From: Membranipora membranacea
Taxonomy: Eukaryota > Bryozoa > Gymnolaemata > Cheilostomatida > Membraniporidae
NCBI GenBank assembly: GCA_914767715.1
Contig: OU612073.1
Span: 21,638,001-21,702,000 of the forward strand
DNA: 64,000 bases
Direction of reading: 5' to 3'
Shown: one piece after another, positions 37,201-48,400 of the stretch
Layout: each line of letters starts with the position of its first letter
How positions within the stretch are numbered: position 1 is the first letter of the stretch
The notes under the pieces: generated by a model
What the model saw: the letters and a program-made list of their open reading frames with translations, nothing else
Databases searched by the model: none
Told to the model about the DNA's origin: nothing
Program-made: the position numbers and the translations under genes

Positions 37201-40200
37201 TATACTTGATTTGACTAAAATATGATCAAATTTTTGGTGTAACTTTCTTATCTCATTTCCTCCTTGACCAACCAAACTTTGCAATGATAGAAAATGCGTA
37301 TAACAATCAGGCAATGGTGTCTTATAATTCCAAGTATTAACTACTTCTGTCATGATAATGAAAGGTACATCTGTATTTGTATAAATACTGAACTAAACAC
37401 TTTAAGTCTAAGTTTGTGCCTTACATTCATTGAAATTACATGTACCTAAAACTCTATTCTGCATAGCGACAATAATATAAAACAGACTTGTTACTTACCT
37501 TGGATGAGATTCTTTTTTGCATCAATTATTTGACTCTGCTTCTATGAGATTATGGAACAGGCATTGGAAAAAGTGGGTTATTCAGAATTTTCTGTATTTT
37601 CAGGATGGTTTCAAGATGCATAAAAGCAATAGCAGGGGTAGCATGATAAGCATTAGTGACAGCAACTCAGGAGACGGCGGTTATTTAGGTAGCAGTAACT
37701 CAGTGTACTGGTCCGGGCACAATGATAGTGATCCAGATGTTTCTAGTGTGAGTAACGGTGAGTAAAAAGTAGATTTATTGCAAATAACACATCTTTTTTG
37801 GTGTCTGGTAATCTGCTTATTATGATTTGCGACATCGCAAACCGTTAAAAAGGTCTCCAAGCAAGGTTCCATACAAGATAAACCAGCAACACCATGTCGT
37901 GCGCGAGAGTCTTTTACATACATGTTCAAATTTTCATTGCATTTGAACAAATAGGGGCCCCTTGGCAGCTTACAAAAATACAACAATGTCTATCAGCGGT
38001 CCCAAAAACATGCCTCAGTTGATGATGGCTAATGATGATGTGTGCTCTTTCCTCATGATTATATAGTCATTAATTTTTCTTGGAAAAGTCATCCCTGTTT
38101 AACTCAGTGGAATCAGGGAGAATGGAGAATTCTCCCTGGTGGATTCAAGTGAAATAGCTGGGCTTTGCCCAGCAGAGCCACCAGTCAAAAATTTAAATAG
38201 AGAGTTGGGGCATCAAAACATCTAGCTAAGATCCAACACTTTTATTAGTGTTCGATCTCAGCTAGATGTTTTGATGCCACAACTCTCCAACACTTTTATA
38301 AGTGTTGGATCTCAGCTAGATGTTTTGATGCCACACCTCTCTATTTAAATTTTTGACTGGTGGCTCTGCTGTGGCAGCAGTGGTTTAAGTCAAATATGTC
38401 ACTTGATTCCATTCTCCCTGATTCCACTGAGAGGGATGACTTTTCCAAGAAAATTTAATGACTACAAAATTTATTTCCAATTTACTAGCCAATAACTTAA
38501 AATAAGTTTCAATTGAATTGAATGCTAGCATAATCACTGGATTGTTGTTATTTTAAGCCAATTTGAAATAAAGTTAGATTGGGGTAAACTGAATCCACTC
38601 TGGCACATAAGCCTTTCATCATGCTTTTGAAATGGGGTGTAATCTCTCCAGATCGGCAGAGGATGTAAGCCAGTCTTCTTTGAAAGGGTAAATTGAGCTT
38701 ACTATTGTCATGAAAAATAATGGAAGTCCTGCTACTGAATTAACAGCTTGCTCGGAGAGTTTTATGAAAGTATCACTGTCTAGTACAAGACGTTACAATA
38801 GGTGATTCACATTTGAATGCTCTTTTTCTAGAAGATTCTATGTTGCCGAGGACAGCTGAAGACGCCAGCAGATGCGTAGGGAAAAATCCTACTGACAAGG
38901 TCAGTGTGTGACACTTCCATAAAGTATGCAAAAGAATGTATGCCAAATACGTTTGGAAGCTTTAAGATAATATCATAGGATTCATGAACTCATATATGCA
39001 GTTAGGGAAAATTGAACTCGTTTATATGAAAACCATGGTTTATAACAGATTCCTACAAAAAGATCATATCTCACTCTGACAGTTTCCATTATATATTAGT
39101 ACTTCAATCTGATAAATTTTTTTCAATAACCAAACCAAAGATACATTTAGTAAGGAGCTTAGAAATTATACCTGTGGTAGGTAAACATCGTATTTCAGAT
39201 CCAAGTTGTTGATTTACTAGAGCCGAATTTAGTAGTCATATTCTGTAAATAGAATGCTTCTTACTTCTGTATGAAATTTCGTTTGACGAATCCTTCAGTG
39301 CATGTGTGAAATGTTGAGGCATATAATCGCCTCTGCAGCAAAGGGGCTAAACTAATTTACGTAGATTGGGAAAACAATGGAAACCCATGATTTGGCTTTG
39401 CTGTTGATGCTTGTCCAGTGGGTTTTTAGGCTTCTTTGATACACACATTGAAACAACAGAAACTTCAAAATAATAATTTAATTTGTTGTATAATGGCAAA
39501 TAGGAATAACAAGGTAATGGAACGAACTAAACACTTCTCCTTTTCCTTACAACTATAAAACCAGCTTGTAAAAATGCCCGCAACTAAAACAACCAGCAAC
39601 CTCTTAATGGTCTGTTCATAATGCCATGTCAATGCTAATCCATTATTTTTTTAGGAATCAGAAGTTATGGACGAAGATATTAAAATGCAGATATCAGCTC
39701 TTCAAGTACCCCGTGAGGTAGACGGTGAGGTTACAGTGGTTTGGATGCAATGCAAAGAATCAAAGCAGAATCTATTCCAGCTAATCTCTGGAGCACTTGA
39801 AACACCAATAAACCACGAGGACGGGCTAAAAATTATCAGCACCCATTTTATTCTCAACAGAAGACTTCAGAGGTTTATCAAAACAAATTGCAAAGACTTT
39901 TTGAGTGGTGTGAGCCCTCAAAAGCGCGTAAACTTGTTACGTGACCACCCCGAGTACCTTGTTCTCACATCTTTGCCTGAAGGATACAGTCGACCGCGTC
40001 GAGATGATGATTCTGACAGTGGGAGTGATGAGGAAACCTGGGATTATCAGTGTAACACCATCTTAGAACCGACCATAGATATCAGGCATGGAAGGGAGGT
40101 GTATGTTTACAAGGAAGATGAGATGAAAAAAGTAACTATGGAAATCTCTGAACCTCAATCACCCCCCGAGACATCCTACTTTGAGATCAAATCCATAGCA

Positions 40201-42334
40201 GAACTTGACAAAGAGGTTTGTTTGTATGTTTGGTTCCGAATTGATTTTGCATGGCAGAACCAAAAACAAACCATTGGCATTATTAGTATACTTTTGAGCC
40301 AAGAATGTACAATATTTTAGGTTAAACTTGGAATTTACACAGCAGTTCAGTTACTGTGTCAATTTTACCGGCCAATGCGCTGTAGTGCCACACAATGATC
40401 CTTGCTTTCACTTGAAATCCAACTACAGTGGTCAAGAAGGCATTTGAGAACACCAAGTTTGTGTTTTAAGGTGTGAATGATAGTTGGATTGTATTGTCGT
40501 TATGTCACATATTATTTTTGTCATCCATTTCTGGTGGAAATTAACTATGAAACCTTTTTTTACAGCCTCTTGTTTTGTACAACTCCTCACTTATGGGTAT
40601 TACGCTGTCAGCGGCAGCGACTAGTTTGAGACAGCTCCATCAGCAAGAAAGTCAGCCTTATGAGGTCTACACAGCCGTTGTATTTGTGTATGGAGCCCTT
40701 GGAGAAAGAGGCAGCTCCACAAAAGCCCATGTCTTCATTCACAAAGGACTCATGCTCTTTGGAAACGAAAAGACCGAAATTTTGGGAGGCACAGAGCGAG
40801 AACAGGCGTGGTGTGTTTCAATGGTACACCTGTGCCACAATGATGAAAACAGTTTATTATCGGAAATCAAACAGAAACTGAACATGGATTGTTCATCCAT
40901 TGTCATTGGACTACAAGATACTGATGTGGTGGGTACAAACATTTCGCTATCATTCACCCAAATTGAGGAGTCTGCAGATGAAGATGTAATCAAGATAAAA
41001 GCAGCAGTGAAAGCAAAAGAGAACCACGTGTTGACAGGTCGATTTGATCTGTGGAAATATCCTGCTGACATAGTAAGCCTCCTCTTGCTAGACATAAATA
41101 CAACTAATAAATACAGATAGAGATGAAATTAAAAAACCAAAAACTTTTAGTTAAGAGGAAACTACTTCACTGTCATTAATTTAAGCTTATTTGAAAAAGA
41201 GCAATGCACATTCTCTGTGCCACAGTGCACATCAATTTGCCAAAATAGTGATTGAGAACAGCATTGATCGGCTCTGAAACTCATGGAAATATACATGTTT
41301 AGTTATCCAACCTTCAATCTGGGTATCGTGATTCTATATTTTGGCTTATTGAAAATTTATCGCATTTTTTGACCATATGTTTTTCGCAGTTGACAGATGA
41401 TGACATACAGAATGTCAAGAATATCCGTGAGATAGATGATGACGAACTGAAGACTATGACACAGAAGCGAATTTTATCAAGAGAGTGCAGTTCATGCTCA
41501 ACGGACATATGTAAAGATGATGTTGTCATCTGCAGGGTTATCGTCATGTCCCGATTACAAGGATTTTCACAGAGAAACGTCAGGTTTGTCAAGTTACGTA
41601 CTGATGAAGAGAGAATTGGTAAACTTGACAGCATTGTGGTGGCGCTGGGTGACAAAGGAAATGTTGCTCTTCCGGAGAACTTCTCATATCAAGATCCACT
41701 CACTGCAATCAAAACACGCACTATTTACACGAGATGCAGCAAACTGGCCAGCACATTGGAAGCAAAACACATGAGCCCAGCCTGCTCAGAAGCCGCTCCA
41801 ACTGAAGAGAGCAGCTTGATTGACCCATATCAGAAAAAATTTTCCGTGTGTAAATCGCTTGCAAACTTCAAAAAGCACAATGGCGGTATAAAATATTTAA
41901 AAACCTTCGCCCACTACAAGTATGGAGATGCAGTTGAGTGGTTGGGCAACCAAGGCGCAAGGGGAGAAGGTGGAGACGATGCCAATGGAGGTAGTAGTGG
42001 CTACTCAAGTAATGGGGATGAGGATACAAGGGCTGCTACAAGGGGCTTCATGTTTGAAATCAAACACTTTATGGAGAGCTTTTTGAAACCTAGAACCCCT
42101 CAGTCAGTAAAGTATGCGACGTCACAGATGCAGTTCTACACCTTGTCACCGCCAACCAACCTCGGAATGGAAAAAGATGGGCAGATAGGGATGCTTTTCA
42201 TGACAACTGATGATGAAGCCCATATGCTTCACAAGAAAGCTGATTCAGAAGAAAACGAAGTAACAGAAGAAGCAGTGATGAAGTATTTCCAATACTGCAT
42301 CAAATCTATTGATCAAAAAACTCCATCATCATAG
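28463..42334 (+). CDS. LRR - ROCO-like P-loop - caspase fusion protein with long C-terminal extension, 17 exons, 1,492 aa
   Basis: Exons: 28463-28737, 29418-29555, 30268-30405, 30979-31406, 31635-31718, 31893-32071, 32458-32643, 32823-33054, 33307-33459, 35810-35919, 36220-36463, 36661-36737, 37604-37757, 38832-38899, 39655-40215, 40566-41072, 41390-42334. Every junction is GT..AG and phase-compatible, giving 1,493 codons including the stop. Domain order: LRRs, an SPP-type ROCO linker and P-loop, caspase p20 and p10, Ser-rich tail, unknown region. A cytosolic sensor-protease is inferred, with LRRs sensing and the caspase cleaving after Asp. Weak points are the donor at 31719 (GTCTGT) and the join 38899/39655, where a separate gene could start at ATG 39667. 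An acceptor at 28453 precedes the ATG, so a 5' noncoding exon is likely. The longest intron is 33460-35809. No CARD, DED or death domain was recognised. Confidence 0.72.
31259..32071 (+). other. Truncated Roc-like segment carrying a P-loop
   Basis: VAVIGNRRAGKTSLIN at about 31277-31318 is a Walker A/G1 motif in the position of the Roc GTPase. Only about 120 residues follow before the caspase domain. I see no clear G3 (DxxG) or G4 (NKxD) box and no COR domain, so this looks like a remnant or a minimal nucleotide-binding unit. The donors used are GTGAGC at 31407 and GTCTGT at 31719; retention of either intron gives a stop soon after. Exon 31893-32071 is acidic and helical (NNEEAVDEIIELM). Confidence 0.65.
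32458..36463 (+). other. Caspase p20 and p10 (peptidase family C14A)
   Basis: p20 starts RRYKMTKTRGRALILSNK. The Y-x-M-x4-RGxAL pattern begins at the first residues of exon 32458, so the ATG at 32470 is the domain's own Met rather than the start. WRKGADID keeps the first Asp-binding Arg. VLVITSHGAEG supplies the catalytic His. IIQTCGN supplies the catalytic Cys, formed across the 33054/33307 junction; the usual pentapeptide is QACxG. The linker (RRTRRRQRG, then GPVDSEPSDNYANN) holds candidate Asp cleavage sites. p10 has FVSIRSTDLGSQFIRAV with the second substrate Arg, then AQMPKITSTMCNRPLYLEP, the usual domain end. All catalytic and pocket residues I can check are present, so activity is likely. 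Confidence 0.92.
33766..33840. repeat. Short inverted repeat, 75 bp
   Basis: AAGGTACTAAAAAGGTACTA pairs with TAGTACGTTTTTAGTACCTT, with one or two mismatches over about 27 bases and a loop of roughly 20 bases. It sits in the 2.35-kb intron inside the caspase domain. Confidence 0.7.
36841..37160. repeat. Intronic repeat with many GTCCATC/GCCCATG motifs
   Basis: The outer ends are inverted: TGCCAATGTCGATCCATG at the left, and CATGGATGGACATGGC at the right reads GCCATGTCCATCCATG on the other strand. Between them at least eight copies of TCCATC- or CCCATG-like words occur in both orientations. Clustered subterminal motifs like this are common in non-autonomous DNA transposons. Confidence 0.5.
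38064..38464. mobile_element. 401-bp foldback element with long terminal inverted repeats
   Basis: TAGTCATTAATTTTTCTTGG at the left is matched by CCAAGAAAATTTAATGACTA at the right. The arms go on through AAAAGTCATCCC and CAGTGGAATCAGGGAGAATGG. The centre holds nested copies of a GATCTCAGCTAGATGTTTTG unit. TA at both edges fits a TA-target family. It lies in the intron between the exons ending 37757 and starting 38832. Confidence 0.8.
39655..42334 (+). CDS. Unrecognised 670-residue region: C-terminus of the caspase fusion or a separate gene
   Basis: Three phase-0 exons: 39655-40215, 40566-41072 and 41390-42334 (stop 42332). The first has a helical block (FILNRRLQRFIKTNCKDFL, LLRDHPEYLVLTSLPEG) and an acidic linker DDDSDSGSDEE. 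The second looks globular alpha/beta (YTAVVFVYGALGERGSS, SSIVIGLQDTDVVGTNI). The third starts acidic (LTDDDIQNVKNIREIDDDEL), has CSSCSTDIC, a Gly/Asp/Ser-rich linker and a final folded part (GQIGMLFMTTDDEAHM). No known domain recognised. The acceptor at 39654 joins the preceding exon in phase, which favours one gene. ATG 39667 four codons in would serve as a start if it is separate. The opposite-strand frames are shadows. Confidence 0.75.
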
Positions 42335-45300
42335 TCCGTTGTTTCTTAGCGAATTTTCAGCAATAGTAAGAATAGTGCATATATTGTAAGCGCATACCAA
42401 GCTGCAACATTGTGCTGTATGTCCACCCTGCATGAAGTCTGCCGCTCTTATTCTCGACACATACATGACGTAAGGGACAAGCGATTGTGAACAGGTGAAG
42501 TGTAAATCTTTCAGGCCTCTAGAATTCCAATATTGAGCTACGCTCAGAACCAAGCAGACGTAGCCTTTTTCATAAGCTTGTCCAAGGACATTTTTACGCT
42601 GACTACGGTTACTTTATATACTATATATATAGTATAGTATAGTATTTATAGTCTATACAGCTCTTTCTATTGAACTTGTATTTTATATAGAGATTGTTTT
42701 TTATCGCATCCACCATTTCTACCTAATTTGCGAGACATACTGTTTTTATCTATAATTATTTGATTTGAGGCTATGACCTAAGCTTTATTGATGAATGATG
42801 ATACAAGCCATACAAGATTTATATTTGTTTATTATTTTGAAGAATGGAAATATTGTGAGTGAAAACTTTTCTTACATGGATTGATTTAGTTAGACTATTA
42901 TATTTGTTAATAATATATTACAAAACAACTTAAACCTTCATCTCACACAGCCATCACAACAGTAGCACAATTTTATTTCATCTGGTTGAATACTGCTAAA
43001 ACAAAATTGGACAGGACAGCCTTCAGTTATGTAGAATTATGTACAGGAGGGGTCACCTAAACAATCTCTATATGCTGTGAAGCGTGTGATAGATAAGTCC
43101 TCCAAACAAATAAAACTGTGGGATGTTGATAAAGTGCGACTAGTTTGCAAGTAAATATGCCCTAGACAAGTCACAATCAAAGACCAGGTTGGGGATTGAG
43201 GATGTTCATTGAATTCATAAGAGTTTTATCTGACCCGCTCTTGAATTCTGTAAAGTTTATCCACTGTGTTTCCACGTGAGTTTTGAGCTTTAGGAAACTG
43301 CATCTGTTTCCATGGGCTAAGGTGGAACTGTAACTTCAAAAAACATCCGTCATTGCCGAGACTTAAACCTTGTTGTTCCAATCTACAGCCTTTGATGCTA
43401 ACCGATCAGCCATGCAGGCTCGGGGTAGCGCTACCTGCTCAGCTCGAGCTGGATCTTTGAGCTCAGTGCGAACTGGGGGTCATTTCTATGGTCAAATTTG
43501 CTCCGCTCGATCAGATGGAAACACAGTGATCACGTCCATACAGAAGTCTCACCTATGGATGATCATAGTGCTCTTCGGAAATCTGAGATCACAGCGCTCA
43601 AACAGGTTTCAATTTTGAGTAAAGGATCGGATTGGATTTTAGATTTAAATTCAATACTCTCCACCAGGAGTTTTCAGGTCAAAAAGAGTCTGAGTCGAAA
43701 TGTCATTTTGACAAAGTGACACAGCAACAAATGCCAGGGCCATATTACATAGGTCAGAACACTACTGTTTACTATACCAAGGTCTAAATACCGATTGTAC
43801 AAAATGCCAGTTGTGTTAAAATACCAGTTTGGAGCATAATACCAGATAACTGATGTTTGAGATTAACACAATGTTTGTTGCACACCTTTGCAATAGTGCT
43901 CAGAAGCTAAGTGAGTTGATAGATCTGTTTAATTCTTTGAAATAAAGATCAACATCTCAATGGCCTTCTGAGATGTTATACTGATAAGATTTAGGATCTG
44001 TCGTTGTATCTTTTTAATGACTAACAGCTAGCCGGTGCATGAAATCTCGAATACGCCGTCGGACAGGGGATAAAGTCTGGGGGGCTCAGACTAAATCAAC
44101 AGTGAAGTGTAACAAAACAACTAAATAGTTGATGATATCAAGCCAAGAATGTCAAAAGCATTCACACTCCAAAGTCAGACAAAGAAACGTTCATACGTTC
44201 GATATTAAATGGAGCAATGACCTTGACAGTGTAGAAACTAGCAGCCTTAAAGCTCAACGCCGTCATACTCCTTAATATAATGTCAAATGGTGGAACTTCA
44301 TACAAACATGAACATTTCAGCACAGGCAACTTTATCATGTATTTATGAACTTGATGCCAGCCAGTCATATGAATTAGGATAGATAGCAAACACCTCCTAG
44401 ACAAATGGTATCAAATCTCATAAATCAGGAATTGAAGTTGATATACTGTATTGGCAGATTCTGATCGCTCTTAGTCATCTTCGGGTACTGACAGCCAATT
44501 ATTATAAAGTTAATCTGCCCTCAACAATACAGAGGAGAGGGTCAATACACACCAATGAGCAGCTAAAATAACAAAACACATTGAAAATAAATTGGTTATT
44601 GTTACCGTTGACTGCACAGCTTTATAATAATAATAGTAGCATTATCAATACAATCTGCACCCCACCAATGTTCCTAGTTCCATCAAAATTATATCAACCT
44701 TGATCTATGTCTGTAACATTTCTACTCGCAAAAATAATCATCAATTGAACCAGAGAGTTTAGGAAATTCTCCCTGTAACCAGGGAGGGTGGGAGAGCCTG
44801 CCCTCCCTGCTGTAAGATGGTAAGAATATAATTACAGATATTAGAAGTTGTACCCTCATAGCACGAGAGCAGACAACTACAGCTGTCAACATCTCTTTTT
44901 ACTCTTCTGATATTTCTGCTGTCAGCTGTTTTGTCAAACTAAAGGCTTTTCATACACTGTGGTTGCATGAGCATGCATAATTGGTGGAATATAATGGCTA
45001 TAACTAAGTATCATGTATGCTGGGCCTTCCCACAACACAGAAACATGGTCATCAACGTCATCCTTAGTTGTCTTCTGTCGTCCAATTTATTCAAAACCTT
45101 ATTACTTTTTCTGTTTTAAAATATTTCACTTGTAAGGGCTCATCATGTGTAACAGCTTTAAAAAGCTGTATCTCAAGGAGCTCTACCTTGATACCGGCCT
45201 ATTACAATATCACTCAGCCACAACAAATGAAGCAAACTTGCTCTATATAATACCTTCATTTTATTCAATCATCATATTATTTCAATGCCATAATTTGTAT

Positions 45301-45415
45301 TGAATACAGACATGATATGGGTGTACCTGATAATTATGACAAGGTCCTTTACTTGGGTTTTTGGTGTTGTGATCAGTTTTTGAGCATTTTTTCCATACTG
45401 TTCTCATCTGCTACA
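42335..45415. other. 3' UTR and intergenic stretch
   Basis: After the stop at 42334 comes an AT-rich, partly palindromic TATAG segment near 42620-42650 and an AATAAA at 43109-43114, a possible poly(A) signal for the caspase gene. The open frames here (for example 43370-43719) lack splice support and motifs. From 44500 to 45415 I see nothing I can name except a short CTCCCTG-rich inverted sequence near 44770. The minus-strand membrane-protein gene ends at 45416. Confidence 0.5.
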
Positions 45416-48400
45416 TTACGAGTCTTGACTGCTTGGCAAAGGTCTTGTTTTTCTCAGCTTGTTATGCCAACAGACCCCGAATACAGCAAGTGCAAATAAC
45501 AATCCTAATAGCACTCCTATTGGGATAATCCCAACAGGGAACCTTACTTTCGGCTCTACAAACAAAGAAACACGTAAAGAATCTTATTTTATAAAGACAA
45601 AATCCCGAATATAAAAAATGATTCGAATAAACAGAATACAATGTCTGGGTCTGATTAATGGATTTACAGATCAGCTCGTTAATTCTTAAACTTATTAATC
45701 ACGCACATCCCTACTTAAGATGCAGTCTGAACTCAATCTTTTAAAGTCTTTGCGTCATTGCATTATTTGTGACTAGAGAAGCTTTTCAGAGCAACCACTT
45801 TGGTTATTCGATTAGACCGTAGCAAATAGTCAATATGATTGTGGCAAGTAAAAGTTAAAGCTACAGTCAACAGGAGAGAACTTACTACTATCATCATAGT
45901 CAAAGTCGCCTTCAGATACTGGGGGCCGTGTTTGTTGTGTTGTCGTTGTTGACCTGTATTGCTGGGTCTGTCTGACCAATGTCGTAGTTCTTCTCGTTGT
46001 TCTTCTCGGAGTTATCCTTATTGTTGTTTCCGGTGTTGATGATTGTAGAATACCTGTAGTAGTAGATGCCTCCCTGATAGGTTCTGTTTTGGGTGCAGTC
46101 GTGACAGGCGTGTTGAGATCTAAGTTCTGCCACACACAGTATAGCATGTCCCTAACGAGCGTGCACAGGTTTACTGAGTAAACCACTCCTTTGTCTGAAA
46201 TATAATGTGGAGAAAGTCATCACAACAAATTGACTCTGTTCACATACCCTGCCATCCTTCCCATACAAGTTGGAGCTGTCAGTTCTTTGTCACATTTGAT
46301 CAGCAACAGCAACATCTTCTTTGTTTCCTGTTTTCATTGCCGATGAATATTTACATCCTACGTTGGTTCAATAGCTTTTTAATTGAAATGTAACAGATAT
46401 ATATATATATATATATATATGACAAAGCAATAATAAATGCCACAAAAATTGGGTGGTGTGGATTTCAGACACGTTATGTCAACATACGAAAATGTCGATT
46501 CCTACTCTTCTCAAGGCCCACCACCCGTTCATCCTACCCTTTTCCCAATCTCCCCATATGCGTAAGTGTAATCTGGCTGTGCACACCTCTTAGCATAATA
46601 AGGGGGTGTGAATTGTCATTCTCATCGAGTTACAATCAATGAATTTGTAGTGCCAGGGTATCAAACATTGTGTTTCCAGCCCACGCAAATTTCCATGCTG
46701 TCTATCTTAACCTACACACGAATGACAGTAAGTCTGACCCAGACTCTAGCCCCCCCCCCCGCGCCCGACAGCCCCCCCCCTCCCCCGACAGGAATAATTC
46801 TCAACATCATTGTAGTTACATTATAATGTAGCACTTCCAGATGAGTCTCTCGCTGAAATAAAGATCAAATTTAATACAACTCCCAATAATCTCACCTTTT
46901 TGCGTTGACCAGCGAATTCCAGTTACGAACACGCTGCCGTTAACAGAGTTTTGCAAGGCTGGTTTTGACCAAGCGATCTGTTCCACAATGTCATACGCAT
47001 CAAGGTACGTGAGCGTGAACATCTCTGCGCTGCAAAACTTAAAAGGCTCTGCAATAAAATATAAACGGAAATATCAACATGCAGTCTGAAATGATAGCCT
47101 AACATGATCAAGCATCCGGGGAAACAAACAGTGATGACTATTATTATTATTAAGTCTCAGGTTCGATAAAATTATTAACATAGATGACGTTACTGAGATT
47201 GTCATTGTCAGCTATCGCTGAATAAACAGTATGTTTGACAGCAAACAATATTTGTGTCTGTTATAAGTCATATATTCCTAAAAATGATGAAGTTGTACTC
47301 AAGGCATTTTGAAGGACTTGGTCAGAGAGCAAACTGCCTGGCTTGAGTTTTTAGAGACCTATCCCGTATCACGCGGAGCACACAGCAGTATACTTTTTGT
47401 TAAGATGAGCTTATGTACATAAGTTTATTGCATTAGTATGGTTGTGTAACTAAACCATAAAATACTGTTCTAAAAATTTTCAGCCAAATCTCCCGCCTGC
47501 ACATTTTCAGAAAATGAGTCTATATTAAAGTAGCAGACAACCATGAAAGCTATATTTTGAAATTTGATGCGTAATGATGTGCTCTTCGTAAATTTGCATG
47601 TTATAAACAGATATTAAATTGGAAAATTTTAATAATTTAATTTCAAACTCACATCCACCATTTTGTATCAGTAACAGGCATACCCAGTATGATTGGCCAA
47701 GTTTGAATAGTCTCCAAATAAATATTATTGGCAAAAATTTAATGTATAAAAGTGGTTTTTTTCTAGAATTGAAGCAGTTATCTTTTGGTTGCTCTAATCT
47801 AAATAACTAAAACGGTCATCACAAATACAAAATCTATTTCAAAAAACAATATAATTGTTTTGAAAAACATGAATTATGCAATTTCTATGAGATTATAAAC
47901 AAAGTATAGCTTGTCAACTTAATTCAGTTTATTGCAGGCATTAGGGTTAAGGGGCTGCTGACTGCCCTGTGGTGCAGAACCAGAGCGTATACCTTGGACT
48001 TTCATTAGTGAGTATGTTGCCAATCTGTGAAGGCGAATTGCAAGTGGATTCATATTTAGTGGAGCCAGGGTTGTCTGCTACTTTAAACAGACTTTGCATG
48101 TGACAGATCTAAGAGGTTATAATGACAGCCAGTGTGCCCAGACCAAAGTAGGAGGTCCCTGTGGACAAGGTGACAAAGGAAGTACATCCTAACATAATAT
48201 ATAACAATTATTTCCTTGACAATATGTAGACAGGATATTTGACTGTGATTATTCTTATAACAGTTATGTATGGTTGGGACTCCCTAGAATAATCACAACC
48301 AGATATGTTATGAGCTCATCTCATAAATTATCATAAAGGTGTAAGTACCTGATAACTAATACATTAATGTGCAATTTTATATTATGATGTTTTACCACTT

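Larger units (their letters stand above)
36661..38899 (+). other. Ser/Gly/Asp-rich tail exons after the caspase domain
   Basis: Exons 36661-36737 (EMRRGDVESSMIISKW), 37604-37757 (SISDSNSGDGGYLGSSNS) and 38832-38899 (LPRTAEDASRCVGKN) continue the frame with compatible phases. The sequence looks disordered and phosphorylatable. The introns around them are filled by inverted-repeat elements at 36841-37160 and 38064-38464. Confidence 0.6.

Noticed and set aside
43370-43719. Two overlapping plus-strand open frames
   Set aside because: No splice context, no motif and no codon pattern like the neighbouring genes.
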